From Paenibacillus sp. JDR-2 (GTDB lineage: Bacteria; Bacillota; Bacilli; Paenibacillales; Paenibacillaceae): 64,000 nucleotides of DNA. Location: positions 5,649,501-5,713,500 of the forward strand of contig NC_012914.1 of the NCBI RefSeq assembly GCF_000023585.1, in the 5' to 3' direction. The notes below the pieces were generated by a model, which worked only from the letters and a program-made list of their open reading frames with translations, did not search any database and was not told where the DNA came from. Both the position numbers and the translations under genes were made by a program. Below, piece by piece: positions 8,469-17,236 of the stretch (position 1 is the first letter of the stretch; each line of letters begins with the position of its first letter).

Positions 8469-9443
8469 TTACTTCATACGATGAAGCCAGTTATCAGGTA
8501 TACTCGTAAGCTTATTTGGCATTCTAAAGCGTCTGCCGATGTTTTCAAACTGATTTACGATATTTGCATCCAAAACGCCGTTTTGATTGGGTGCGCCGTT
8601 TAACAAAAAGGTAACGTTATGACGATTAGCATCTTCAATTTTTTGCAAAACCCAATCTGCATCTTTCAACTCCATATTCGTATCCGATTTTCTCCAAAAC
8701 CATGTTTTAGTCAAGATATTACAACTTGCACCCGGTCCGCTAAATTCATCTTCAATCTCTTGCCCAGCTGCATTTTCATAAAAAACGATGTCTGTGTGAT
8801 CCAATGTGGACTCACAACTGATGTTCATCAGCAAACAATCTGGTTGAATTCCCTTCACCCACTCATCAATCTCTTCGAACGGAAGGTCATCATAATGGGG
8901 TCCGCCCCAATGGGCATTCCATCCGTCGATAATAAGGAACGGAACTTCCCCATAGTTCGTTAATAATTCTTTCAATTGATTTTTGATGAATTGTTTATCT
9001 TCCCAATTGCATTTTCTTCTACCGATTTGATGATGTAAATCAAGCATCGAAAAATATATACCCGGTATTACTCCTTCGCGGCGAAATGCATCCAGGTATT
9101 CCTTTACAATATCCCGCTTATCGGTTGCATTTTTCACGGAGTGCTCTGTATAGCAGGTGGGCCACAAGCTAAAACCTTCATGATGTTTTGCAGTGAGTGC
9201 AGCAAACTTCATACCGGCAGCTTTGGCTGCTCTAGCCCACTGTGTGCAATCTAGACCAACCGGATTCCAATCCTTTGGATTAAAAGGAAATTTACGCTGT
9301 TCACCGTGATTTTCGTGGCCGTACTCCCAATCTTCGATTTCTGTTTCCGCAAACTGAAACGTAGCGCTATTGAAATGAATAAACATGCCAAATCGTTGAT
9401 TAACAAACCACATTTGCTTTTGTAATAACTCTTGATTATTCAT
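8469..9443 (-). CDS. alpha-L-fucosidase (GH29-type)
   Basis: 324-aa cytoplasmic glycoside hydrolase. GH29 traits are the opening WFVNQRFGMFIHFNSATF, the AGMKFAALTAKHHEGFSLWP block near residue 75 and FLIIDGWNAHWGG near residue 175, whose Asp is the expected nucleophile. It lacks the C-terminal beta-sandwich of longer fucosidases. No signal peptide, so it should act on imported oligosaccharide. The start follows GAGGAGG; the frame continues upstream without a ribosome site. Divergent from an AraC-type gene, which is the obvious regulator. Confidence 0.82.
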   Translation of the reverse strand: MNNQELLQKQMWFVNQRFGMFIHFNSATFQFAETEIEDWEYGHENHGEQRKFPFNPKDWNPVGLDCTQWARAAKAAGMKFAALTAKHHEGFSLWPTCYTEHSVKNATDKRDIVKEYLDAFRREGVIPGIYFSMLDLHHQIGRRKCNWEDKQFIKNQLKELLTNYGEVPFLIIDGWNAHWGGPHYDDLPFEEIDEWVKGIQPDCLLMNISCESTLDHTDIVFYENAAGQEIEDEFSGPGASCNILTKTWFWRKSDTNMELKDADWVLQKIEDANRHNVTFLLNGAPNQNGVLDANIVNQFENIGRRFRMPNKLTSIPDNWLHRMK

Positions 9444-9583
9444 GAATGAATCCTCCTCATTTTGTTTAGCATTGCTCGATATCGTATGATACCTACTAAT
9501 ATAAGAGAATTTCATCAAGAATTCAGCGGACAAACACGACAAAATACCATACAATATCTACATTAAACTTAGAAGGTGAGACG

Positions 9584-10462
9584 ATGTATAGCGTTCAACT
9601 GCCAGTTCCGCCCTTCCCCTTATTGGCCACTGTAGGCTATACACATTGGCAATCAGGAATTACACATGCACGCCGGCAATTCGATGTTTATGATTTGATT
9701 ATTTGCATTAAAGGCACATTGTACATGGAAGAGGACGGAATTCTTTATGACGTCAAGCAAGGGATGATGCTTCTTCTGGAACCGGAAAAGACGCATAGCG
9801 GTTATCGCCCAACCGATACAGAAACGGAAGTATATTGGATTCACTTTCAATATCCGACTTCGCTGTCCATAAGTCTGAATGAAAAGAATAGCTCTCCACA
9901 GCCACTGCTTCAAACAACTGATCAAGATACAGTGTCTCACCCATCCACGATTGAAATACCGAAATTCACAACGGTCGATATCAGAAAAACCGTGCCCTTG
10001 TTGTCAGAAATGCTAAAATTGCATAGCGTACTTACTTTATCTCGATCTTTCGAATTACAAATTCTCTTTTGCCAACTGCTCATTCAATTGCAAAACGGGA
10101 TGAGAAAGAGCAGTCCTTATGCAAGAGCATACGAGATTGGCGAAAAGGCAGCTGCCTATTTAGCTGATCGGTTGGAGCAGCCTTTTGACTCCAAACGCAT
10201 GGAAAGCGAGCTGAATTATCATTTCGACTACTTGGCACGTTGCCTCAAAGAATATTCAGGCATGAGTCCCATGCAATATAGACACCATTTGCAAATTGAT
10301 CGCGCGAAGCGATTGCTTGCGCATTCCACACTGCCGCTATCGAAGATTGGGGAACAATGCGGATTTCAAGATATGACCTATTTTTCACGTTTACTCAAAC
10401 GGCACACAACGTTTACGCCTGGAGAATATCGCAAAAAATATCAATGGCTTCATACAGAATAG
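9584..10462 (+). CDS. AraC-family transcriptional regulator
   Basis: 292 aa. N-terminal cupin sensor domain (residues about 10-100, with DLIICIKGTLYMEEDG and LLLEPEKTHSGY), C-terminal double helix-turn-helix (residues about 185-290) containing MSPMQYRHHLQIDRAKRLL and IGEQCGFQDMTYFSRLLKR. This build senses a carbohydrate and activates nearby genes. It starts 140 bases from the divergent fucosidase gene, so it probably controls that promoter. Ribosome site AAGGTGAG. Confidence 0.88.
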   Translation: MYSVQLPVPPFPLLATVGYTHWQSGITHARRQFDVYDLIICIKGTLYMEEDGILYDVKQGMMLLLEPEKTHSGYRPTDTETEVYWIHFQYPTSLSISLNEKNSSPQPLLQTTDQDTVSHPSTIEIPKFTTVDIRKTVPLLSEMLKLHSVLTLSRSFELQILFCQLLIQLQNGMRKSSPYARAYEIGEKAAAYLADRLEQPFDSKRMESELNYHFDYLARCLKEYSGMSPMQYRHHLQIDRAKRLLAHSTLPLSKIGEQCGFQDMTYFSRLLKRHTTFTPGEYRKKYQWLHTE

Positions 10463-10496
10463 TTGTTACAGTTAAACTACAATACGACAGAAAAGA

Positions 10497-10524
10497 GACC
10501 TCCGAGAGTTCGGAGGTCTTTTTA
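10497..10524. terminator. bidirectional terminator between two AraC genes
   Basis: Stem GACCTCCGA/TCGGAGGTC with loop GAGT, T-tract on the plus strand and A-run on the other side. It serves the plus-strand AraC gene and overlaps the stop codon of the minus-strand AraC gene. Confidence 0.85.
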
Positions 10525-11349
10525 TACTTGCACTTGCTCGCGCTTGCGGAACTGCTCCGGCGGCATGCCGGCATATTGCTTGAACAGTCTGCTGAAATGA
10601 GCCAGATGCTTGAACCCAAGCCGGAAGCAAACCTCCGTAACCGAAAGCTCCGGCTGCATCAGGAACAGAATTTTCGCTTCGTTGATCCTTCTTGTATAAA
10701 TATAATGAAAGATCGTGACGCCGGTCACTTCTTTGAACAGCTTGGAGAGATAGGACTTGCTTAAGTGCAGCCGTTCCTCTAGAAGCTCCATATTCAGGTC
10801 CTCGGTATAATTCTCCTCCAGAACCGAAATGATGCGCTGCACCGTCGCTTCCTTCTCGGAGCTGTATTCCTGCCTGTTGCGGTTAAGAAGCGGCTGCTCG
10901 CAATGATCTAGGATCATATAGAGCAGGTCCACAAACGCAAGCCGGAACCGGTTGTCGCCAACCGCGTCGCCGCGTTTCTGGTATTCGTCCATTCTGGCCA
11001 GAATCCGCTCAACCTCCGCTTTATCCTCTCCCCGTAGCCGCAGCCGGTAATTGTTCAGCTGCTGAAACGGCTGAAGAATGTTGCGGGCATGCGGCAGTTC
11101 GAGATAAGGCTGCAAGAGCGTTGGTTCAAAGTGGATGATGGACCGGATGTATTCAACCGACGGATCCGCCTTGGCGCAATGCAGCGTCATACCGTACATA
11201 ATAATCAAATCGCCTGGAGCAAGCTCATAAATCTGGTCGCCGATCAGATAGTTGCATTTGCCGCCATGGAAGTAATAAACCTCGTAATGCATGTGGGAGT
11301 GAAAAAACGGCTCGATCGGCTGGTCTGACCAGTAAAGCAAATCCAGCAT
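10522..11349 (-). CDS. AraC-family regulator of the sugar operon
   Basis: 275 aa. Cupin sensor at residues about 8-90 (FFHSHMHYEVYYFHGGKCNY, ELAPGDLIIM) and AraC DNA-binding domain at the C-terminus (LHLSKSYLSKLFKEVTG, VCFRLGFKHLAHFSRLFKQ). It is the last gene of a four-gene operon. The start is placed at 11349, one base after the isomerase stop, with GAGG six bases upstream; a longer frame exists but overlaps the previous gene. It probably senses the sugar handled by the operon. Confidence 0.86.
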   Translation of the reverse strand: MLDLLYWSDQPIEPFFHSHMHYEVYYFHGGKCNYLIGDQIYELAPGDLIIMYGMTLHCAKADPSVEYIRSIIHFEPTLLQPYLELPHARNILQPFQQLNNYRLRLRGEDKAEVERILARMDEYQKRGDAVGDNRFRLAFVDLLYMILDHCEQPLLNRNRQEYSSEKEATVQRIISVLEENYTEDLNMELLEERLHLSKSYLSKLFKEVTGVTIFHYIYTRRINEAKILFLMQPELSVTEVCFRLGFKHLAHFSRLFKQYAGMPPEQFRKREQVQV

Positions 11350-11350
11350 A

Positions 11351-12214
11351 TTAAGCCTCGGCTTGCAGCAGCTCACGCATATATTGAACGAAATGCTTCA
11401 ACATTTGCTGAGTCTCAGGGAATTGTCCGCTGAAATCCTCAACGCCGAGATAACCGTCGTAACCTACCGCTTTCAAGTCGGCAATTACCTGCTTCCACGG
11501 AACAACGCCTTCCTTGACGCCGCTCCATTCCGACTTCCACTTCACGCTTCCGTCTTCGGCCGTGCCGTCTGTTGCGAATGCAGCGTTCTTCACATGAACA
11601 TGGGCGAGGTAAGGACCAAGAATCTCCATCCCCATCCGGTAGTTCTCAAACCCCTCATGCACCATATTGCCCGGATCGTACAATACGCCAATAAAGGATG
11701 GATCAAGGCCTTCGACAAGGCGGTAAGCGGCCGATGCGCTTGGAGCGATTGTCTGATGGTGAGTCTCAACTAGACCCTTAATGCCGTATTGGCGGCATAA
11801 GCCTTCGGCGTCCTTCAAATATTGACGCGCCAAGGAGAACAACTCGCCGAATGGACGGGAACGGTCATAGCCCGGAACGCCAAGGCGGATAAATTGCGCC
11901 CCTACGCGTTTGGCTTTACGGAGTACATCCTCCGTTGCTTCCAAATCGCCTGCCGTCAAATATGGCGTTACGCTGATTGAGCTTAAGCCATGCGCAGCAG
12001 CCGCTTCGCGGAATTGGTCCGCCATTTCTTCGCCGCCGGAAGGAAGCAGCGTACAGAGGTTATTCCCCCAGAAGGACGGCTTTTGCTCCGACGCATTCTC
12101 GGGAGCTTCCTTGTAACGCCATTCAATGCCGTCAATGCCGGCTTCGCTTGCTACGCGTACCAGTTCCTCGGGAGAAAGCTCCGGCGTTGCTACTGTAAAG
12201 ATGGACAGCTTCAT
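11351..12214 (-). CDS. sugar phosphate isomerase/epimerase (TIM barrel)
   Basis: 287-aa xylose-isomerase-like TIM barrel. Typical pieces: GIDGIEWRY near residue 27, FIRLGVPGY, LVETHHQTI (metal-binding Glu/His), VLYDPGNMVHEG and HVHVKNAAF, ending with YLGVEDFSG. Enzymes of this family isomerise or epimerise sugars or inositol derivatives using a divalent metal. It is the third gene of the operon with two Gfo/Idh/MocA oxidoreductases, a combination used for oxidised sugar or inositol catabolism. The exact substrate is not visible. Confidence 0.85.
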   Translation of the reverse strand: MKLSIFTVATPELSPEELVRVASEAGIDGIEWRYKEAPENASEQKPSFWGNNLCTLLPSGGEEMADQFREAAAAHGLSSISVTPYLTAGDLEATEDVLRKAKRVGAQFIRLGVPGYDRSRPFGELFSLARQYLKDAEGLCRQYGIKGLVETHHQTIAPSASAAYRLVEGLDPSFIGVLYDPGNMVHEGFENYRMGMEILGPYLAHVHVKNAAFATDGTAEDGSVKWKSEWSGVKEGVVPWKQVIADLKAVGYDGYLGVEDFSGQFPETQQMLKHFVQYMRELLQAEA

Positions 12215-12244
12215 ATCGGAATCCCTCTTTCGCTTTTAATTGTT

Positions 12245-13318
12245 CTATTCGACCTTGACTGCTTGTCTCTGCGCTTCGAGACACAGCTCGGCTGCCTTAA
12301 AGGTATGCTCCTGCGGCATCGCGAGATCCGTGCCGTTTAAGATATCAAGGATTAATGCGCCAAAGTATGGGAAGCCTACTTGATCCTTCACTTCGATTTT
12401 ATGCTCGCCTTCGCCGTTCACGAGGAACAGATGATCGCCCGTGTTGCTTCTTGCGATATCCACGTATTTGCGGAGCTCGATGTATCCGTTTGTGCCAAGA
12501 ATCATCGTTCTGCCGTCTCCCCATGTAGACAGGCCGTCAGGGGTGAACCAGTCTACGCGGAAGTAGTTGGTTGCCCCGTTATCGCCGATAAGAGTAGCAT
12601 CCCCGTAATCCTCAAGCTCCGGATATTGCTTGTTATTATAGTTAGCAACCTTGCTTCCCTGAACCTTTGCATCCTTAACGCCCGCATAGTACAGGAACTG
12701 TTCGATCTGATGGCTGCCGATATCGCATAGGATGCCGCCGTATTTTTCCTTTTGGAAGAACCACTCCGGGCGCATATGCGCATTCAGGCGGTGCGGCCCC
12801 AAGCCGATTACCTGGAGAACGCGGCCGATCGCGCCGTCTTTAATAAGCTGCCCCGCAAATTCCGCGCTTTCCACGTGAAGACGCTCGCTGTAATAAACCG
12901 AATATTTCTTGCCCGTCTCGGATGCGGTCTTCTTGGCATCGGCCAATTGATCCAGCGTCGTGAACGGAGCCTTGTCGGTAAAATAATGCTTGCCATGCTT
13001 CATAACCTTCACGCCAAGTGGGCCGCGTTCGTTGGTTACGGCTGCTGCGGCAACCAGCTGCACTTCCGGATCCTGCAGGATTTGCTCCTGCGAAAGGGCA
13101 ACTTGTACTTCCGGATACGCGCGGCAGAATACTTCTACCTTGGCCGGATCCGGATCGAATACCCATTTCAAAGTGCCGCCCGCTTCGCGGAGGCCGTTGC
13201 ACATTCCGTATATATGTCCATGGTCAAGCGACATCGCTGCAAAGATAAACTCGCCTTGGGATACGACAGGACGCGGCTTTCCTTGCGGCGCGTAATTCAT
13301 TCCGTTTGCTTTTGACAT
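12245..13318 (-). CDS. Gfo/Idh/MocA-family oxidoreductase (second copy)
   Basis: 357 aa. NAD(P)-binding Rossmann domain in the first about 130 residues followed by the C-terminal alpha/beta substrate domain. Its nucleotide loop is unusual: instead of the common GxGxxG it begins FIFAAMSLDHGHIYGMC. KHYFTDKAPFTTLDQL is the expected catalytic Lys segment, and CDIGSHQIEQFLYYAG matches the substrate His region. Ribosome site AGGAGG. It lies 15 bases after the first oxidoreductase, with which it may work in sequence or as a pair. Confidence 0.83.
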   Translation of the reverse strand: MSKANGMNYAPQGKPRPVVSQGEFIFAAMSLDHGHIYGMCNGLREAGGTLKWVFDPDPAKVEVFCRAYPEVQVALSQEQILQDPEVQLVAAAAVTNERGPLGVKVMKHGKHYFTDKAPFTTLDQLADAKKTASETGKKYSVYYSERLHVESAEFAGQLIKDGAIGRVLQVIGLGPHRLNAHMRPEWFFQKEKYGGILCDIGSHQIEQFLYYAGVKDAKVQGSKVANYNNKQYPELEDYGDATLIGDNGATNYFRVDWFTPDGLSTWGDGRTMILGTNGYIELRKYVDIARSNTGDHLFLVNGEGEHKIEVKDQVGFPYFGALILDILNGTDLAMPQEHTFKAAELCLEAQRQAVKVE

Positions 13319-13333
13319 TGTTAAGCCTCCTGA

Positions 13334-14491
13334 TTAGTGCGTGCCGGAAACATCCAGCGTATGGTATTCGTTCGCATTTTTCTTCGAATCGGATTTTGCG
13401 ATTTGTTCTTGAAGCTTGTCGTAGAACAGATCCTCGTCAATCGGCAGATCAACCCAGTTATCCGTCCAGGTGGACAGCAGCATCGCATTCGAGATCATGA
13501 GGCCCTTGATGCCTTCCTCGCCCGGCGCAACAAGCGGCGTTCCCTTATTGATGGCATCCGCCCAGTTTTGCGTAATTTCCTGATGGCTGCCGCCGCTGCC
13601 GGTGATCGGAATTTCGAACTTCCAGCATTCCGGCTGGCCGAAGCCGCCTGTGAAAGTCTCGTTAAATTCGGATTCCAATACGCGCAGGCGATGGAACGTC
13701 AGCTTGTTATCTTCGATCACGATTTTGCCGCGGTCGCCCGATATTTCAAAACGGTTTGTGCCCGGCGATTCAAACGTCGAAGTTACGAATACGCCCGTAG
13801 CACCGTTCTCGTATTCCACATAAGCCGTAACGTCATTTTCGACTTCAATATCGCGGTGCTTGCCGAATTGGCAAAATGCGCGGACGCGTTTTGGCATAAG
13901 CCCCGTTGTCCACTGCCACAGATCCAGCTGATGCGGATCCTGGTTAATCAGAACGCCGCCGCCTTCGCCAGCCCAGGTTGCGCGCCAGCCGCCGGAGTTA
14001 TAGTAGCTTTGCGAACGGTACCAGTCCGTAATAATCCAGTTCGTGCGGCGAATCTCGCCAAGCTCGCCGGAAGCAATCAGCTCTCTCAGCTTCGCGTACA
14101 GCGGATTCGTGCGTTGGTTGTACATGATGCCGAATACTTTATCGCTTTTCGCTGCAGCATTGTTCATCTCGCGTACCGTGCGAGTGTAGACGCCTGCTGG
14201 TTTTTCAATCAATACATGCAGTCCTGCGTTTAAAGCAGCGATTGCCTGCTCCGGATGATCATAATGCGGCGTACAGATAATCACGCCGTCAACCGTGCCG
14301 GATTCGAACATTTCCTGCGGGCTCAAAAACCCTTGAATATGCTCGCCCCACTCTGCTTTCACCTCTGCCAGACGCTCCGGACGAACGTCGGATACTGCCG
14401 TCAATTCTGCGCCTTTAACGCCGCCTGTAATCAAATAACGGGCATGCCCCGTTCCCATGTTTCCTAATCCAACGATACCAATACGTACCAT
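13334..14491 (-). CDS. Gfo/Idh/MocA-family oxidoreductase (first copy)
   Basis: 385 aa. Classic Rossmann start MVRIGIVGLGNMGTGHARYL, catalytic Lys in HVLIEKPAGVYTRTV near residue 97, and the C-terminal domain with GGVLINQDPHQLDLWQW holding the conserved His. Family members oxidise or reduce sugars, inositols or related polyols with NAD(P). First gene of the operon that runs to 10522; a cre site lies 65 bases upstream of its start. Confidence 0.88.
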   Translation of the reverse strand: MVRIGIVGLGNMGTGHARYLITGGVKGAELTAVSDVRPERLAEVKAEWGEHIQGFLSPQEMFESGTVDGVIICTPHYDHPEQAIAALNAGLHVLIEKPAGVYTRTVREMNNAAAKSDKVFGIMYNQRTNPLYAKLRELIASGELGEIRRTNWIITDWYRSQSYYNSGGWRATWAGEGGGVLINQDPHQLDLWQWTTGLMPKRVRAFCQFGKHRDIEVENDVTAYVEYENGATGVFVTSTFESPGTNRFEISGDRGKIVIEDNKLTFHRLRVLESEFNETFTGGFGQPECWKFEIPITGSGGSHQEITQNWADAINKGTPLVAPGEEGIKGLMISNAMLLSTWTDNWVDLPIDEDLFYDKLQEQIAKSDSKKNANEYHTLDVSGTH

Positions 14492-14556
14492 GATTACACC
14501 CTCTCCATGCTTGATGAAATAAGGAATCTATTTCTCCATTCTAGCATGTTGCATTG

Positions 14557-14570
14557 TGAAAGCGCTTGAT
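14557..14570 (-). promoter_or_regulatory. cre site (CcpA operator)
   Basis: TGAAAGCGCTTGAT matches the catabolite-responsive consensus TGWAARCGYTWNCW at 13 of 14 positions. It is upstream of the oxidoreductase/isomerase operon, so CcpA repression in the presence of preferred sugars is expected. Confidence 0.7.
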
Positions 14571-14620
14571 TCTAATGAGCCAATAATGGCTTTCATTTAA
14601 CTGTGGTTGTTGTGAAGGGC

Positions 14621-14874
14621 GAACCGGGTGGTGGCGCGGAGCGATGCTGCGGCTTCTCTTGTGCTTTTGATTGTGGGTGAAATACGGTTTGAATACAATT
14701 TAACTGTGATTGAACCTTATTTTACCGTAGGGTCGCACTGCGAGAAAGCTTGGTCTTCGGCCGCTGTTGTTTTTGAATCTCCTGAATTTGATTGTAGGTG
14801 TCGAGATTCAAAAACAAAGGCGGGCGCTCACGCTCCTCAGCCTCAAGCTTTCTCTCCGCGCTCACACCCGGTTC
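14621..14874. repeat. nested inverted-repeat element 1
   Basis: The gap 14571-15041 has no credible gene but holds three nested perfect inverted repeats: GAACCGGGTG (14621-14630 with 14865-14874), GAGAAAGCTTG (14742-14752 with 14844-14854) and GTTTTTGAATCTC (14769-14781 with 14803-14815). The middle and inner arms share blocks with element 2 at 63104-63262 (GCTGTTG on one arm, CAAAGGCG and CGCTC on the other). A hairpin with a T-tract follows at 14892-14925, so an RNA product on the plus strand is possible. Confidence 0.65.
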
Positions 14875-15041
14875 TTGAAAAGAGATACCAGGCCGCCTAA
14901 TTCCAAGACGGCTTTTATTTTATAAGGTCGCATTGCACAAAAATGGGTACGGCCTTTCCACACGAATAACATCTTGTCAGAATATGATTGTTTAGATACG
15001 AACCTCCCAGGTCACGAGAGCTTACAAGGAGATGTGGTTGA

Positions 15042-15944
15042 ATGACACAAAGCCGGGCGAAAAGTTCCAAACCCGTTCAGCTATATTCCGGTCACGCTTA
15101 CCGGTTTCTCGAAAAACTTGGCTGCAAGCCAAATGATCAGTTGCATTTCTTATTAGTCTCTGACGCCAAAGGTAAAACCAGGGGGTATAGCTTTGCTACC
15201 GAGCTTCCCGCAATAACCTTGCGTAAGCCTTTTCGTTCATTGGAAAAGCTGGTTCCTCAAATCAAGCTTTTTTCAAGGAGAAACAAGCTAGTTAACGTAT
15301 TGTGGCTAAACAAGAAAGGCTATGCCGTATTTGTGGAGATAAACGGCCGGGAATCGGCGAAGGACAGCCCGTTCAAAGCGATAAGAGCACAGTTTATCGA
15401 TGTTGACCTAAACAAAATTTCAGCGCGCTGCAAAACGAAAGAACAAATTCAGCAAAAGATCGACTCCATTCTCTCCGACCCTTCTGAACAACTTCAATCC
15501 ATTACGCTCACGCAAAATAAAAATGGCCAATATCAGCTTTTAGCTCAGCGGACAAGACAAAGAGTAGCCGAGTTAAAAAAACAATTCATGAAAAAACACG
15601 GTGAACGCGTCAAGGATACGATGATCGTCGAAACGAAAAACGGTTATCACATCTACTGGGTCATGCAAAGCGCAGACATAAGCAAATTCGTTCCTATTCA
15701 AAAAGCGTTAGCCCAAACCTTCGATTCCGATCCGATGATCACAAACTTATCCAGGGTGATGCGCATACCAGGGTTCTACCATATGAAAAATCCCGAAAGT
15801 CCCTATATGGTCAAGGTCATCCAGTGGGGCAGGGTAAAGCCGTTCACGCAAGAGGAGCTTATTACATTGCTTGAGTTAAAACCTGTACTCACGGCAAAAC
15901 TCAGACAAAAGCGCCGTAAGCTGAGCGGCAGGAAAGTATCATAA
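15042..15944 (+). CDS. stand-alone RepB/AEP-type primase-like protein
   Basis: 300 aa. The middle and C-terminal parts resemble the RepB primase branch of archaeo-eukaryotic primases: an acidic metal motif FIDVDLNKI near residue 120, MIVETKNGYHIYWVMQ near residue 195 and ITNLSRVMRIPGFYHMKNPE near residue 235. The first 95 residues are a basic domain I do not recognise. Family members make primers for plasmid or element replication, but no helicase domain or replication origin is visible here. Ribosome site AAGGAG. Probably a remnant or satellite of a mobile element. Confidence 0.65.
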   Translation: MTQSRAKSSKPVQLYSGHAYRFLEKLGCKPNDQLHFLLVSDAKGKTRGYSFATELPAITLRKPFRSLEKLVPQIKLFSRRNKLVNVLWLNKKGYAVFVEINGRESAKDSPFKAIRAQFIDVDLNKISARCKTKEQIQQKIDSILSDPSEQLQSITLTQNKNGQYQLLAQRTRQRVAELKKQFMKKHGERVKDTMIVETKNGYHIYWVMQSADISKFVPIQKALAQTFDSDPMITNLSRVMRIPGFYHMKNPESPYMVKVIQWGRVKPFTQEELITLLELKPVLTAKLRQKRRKLSGRKVS

Positions 15945-15957
15945 GGCATAATACGGC

Positions 15958-15991
15958 AATACCCCCTGGTCGCCTCCAGCCAGGGGGTATT
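15958..15991 (+). terminator. strong hairpin after the primase-like gene
   Basis: 12-bp perfect stem AATACCCCCTGG/CCAGGGGGTATT, 14 bases after the stop codon. A T-run is lacking, so it may work as a 3' end or processing hairpin; it lies between convergent genes. Confidence 0.6.
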
Positions 15992-16016
15992 GCCCGTCAA
16001 ATTACAGTTTGAACAT

Positions 16017-16757
16017 TTAATCCTTTAATAAGCCTCTTCGATACATGATCGTCAGGATTCTAAAGAAATCGCGGGAGCTTCCGTCAGCGGGAGCATCGAT
16101 AAGTCCCAGCTCAATAGCCCGGTCCACCGCCGGCTTTGCCCAAGAAGGAACCTTCATGCCATGCTGCGACTCAAGCTCCGCTACACGGTTCACCAACGCT
16201 TCGAACTGCTTTCTTTCCGCTTCTGTCATCGGTACATCTTCCTCCCCTAAATGAGCATTCAGCTGATTCCGGACTCCGTCAAGAAAGGTCTCCCAGCCGT
16301 TCTTGCGAGCCCTTATAAGATGCGGGCAGTTTTTCCCGCTCCAGTGGTTATGCTGAACAACGGCTACGATCGGGAGCTTCAGCTTATAGAGCAGATCCCC
16401 GATCAGCCTTGCGGCACGAGCCTCGGCTTTCGCGCGATTGCCATCCTCGTTTTCGCAAATTTCAATCCCGATGGCGCTAAGGTTTCCCTCTCCCCGGCTC
16501 CCGTCACCCGCATGCCAGCCATGCTCCGTAATCGGCAAATGCTGGACAACCCGCGTATCGTCAACGGTAAAATGCCAGGATACCGGCAAAACTTCAGCAG
16601 CCTCGCCTTTCAAATATTTTGCGTGCATTAGCGCATTCGCGCCTTTTCCCGGATTCGCCGTATCATGTACGGTAATAAAATAAGGGCCGTTAATTGGAGT
16701 GCCTGGACGATTATTTCGGCCGGCAGGAATCATATCGATTAGTATCGTCTCGAACAT
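16017..16757 (-). CDS. N-acetylmuramoyl-L-alanine amidase (PGRP-type)
   Basis: 246-aa peptidoglycan amidase of the amidase_2/PGRP fold. Zinc ligands are in YFITVHDTANPG near residue 30 and NHWSGKNCPHLI near residue 140, and LSAIGIEICEN is typical. After a helical linker (MTEAERKQFEALVNRVAELE) comes a small C-terminal domain found in phage-type amidases. No signal peptide, which suits a phage endolysin or mother-cell lysin. The ATG has AAGGAG eight bases upstream; a GTG three codons earlier is too close to it. With the primase-like gene it may be a mobile-element remnant. Confidence 0.85.
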   Translation of the reverse strand: MFETILIDMIPAGRNNRPGTPINGPYFITVHDTANPGKGANALMHAKYLKGEAAEVLPVSWHFTVDDTRVVQHLPITEHGWHAGDGSRGEGNLSAIGIEICENEDGNRAKAEARAARLIGDLLYKLKLPIVAVVQHNHWSGKNCPHLIRARKNGWETFLDGVRNQLNAHLGEEDVPMTEAERKQFEALVNRVAELESQHGMKVPSWAKPAVDRAIELGLIDAPADGSSRDFFRILTIMYRRGLLKD

Positions 16758-16854
16758 ACGCCTCACTCCTTTGCAGCTGATCTTCTGTTTATAGTTACAT
16801 TTATACTAAGAAGAGGCTCAAAAGGTTTGTGTGCAGAAGGATAAAAAAATAAGC

Positions 16855-16869
16855 CAGGCCAAGGGCCTG
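16855..16869 (-). terminator. terminator of the 53-aa gene
   Basis: Stem CAGGCC/GGCCTG with a 3-base loop, followed on the minus strand by TTATTTTTTT. Confidence 0.65.
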
Positions 16870-16893
16870 ACTGCATATATGTATGAGCGTTTT

Positions 16894-17055
16894 TTATATG
16901 TGGTTCGTTTTTCTTCTTAAAAGACCAAGCAAGCCCCGCTTTCGCTTCTCTTGCTTCTCCTCGAGTATCCTTTTTACGCCATGAAGCAGCAGCTTAGACC
17001 GCATCTCGTCCTCGTGGCTGATTTTTCTCATTTCCGCAAAAAACTCTTTGTTCAT
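16894..17055 (-). CDS. small basic protein, 53 aa
   Basis: Short gene starting MNKEFFAEMRKISHEDEMR and ending in a very basic helix (KQEKRKRGLLGLLRRKTNHI). No family recognised. A GGAGAGGG site precedes the ATG and a terminator follows the stop by 25 bases, which supports a real transcription unit. It lies between the amidase and the azoreductase. Confidence 0.55.
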   Translation of the reverse strand: MNKEFFAEMRKISHEDEMRSKLLLHGVKRILEEKQEKRKRGLLGLLRRKTNHI

Positions 17056-17159
17056 CGGCTACCCTCTCCGTCACTAACATCTAGATGTGTCTAAAGTCCT
17101 ATATCATTGTAACGCCGCGTCGGAGATCTGTCAAAATTTGTCGCATTTAGACGTAAAAA

Positions 17160-17197
17160 TCCCACATATTCCCTTTTACTACAAGGGAAATGCGGGA
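17160..17197 (-). terminator. terminator of the azoreductase gene
   Basis: Imperfect 16-bp stem (TCCCACATATTCCCTT with AAGGGAAATGCGGGA) and TTTTTAC on the minus strand, 40 bases after the gene. Confidence 0.75.
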
Positions 17198-17236
17198 CTT
17201 TACTCTTATTTGCTCTGTAACCTATTCAAACTGAAA

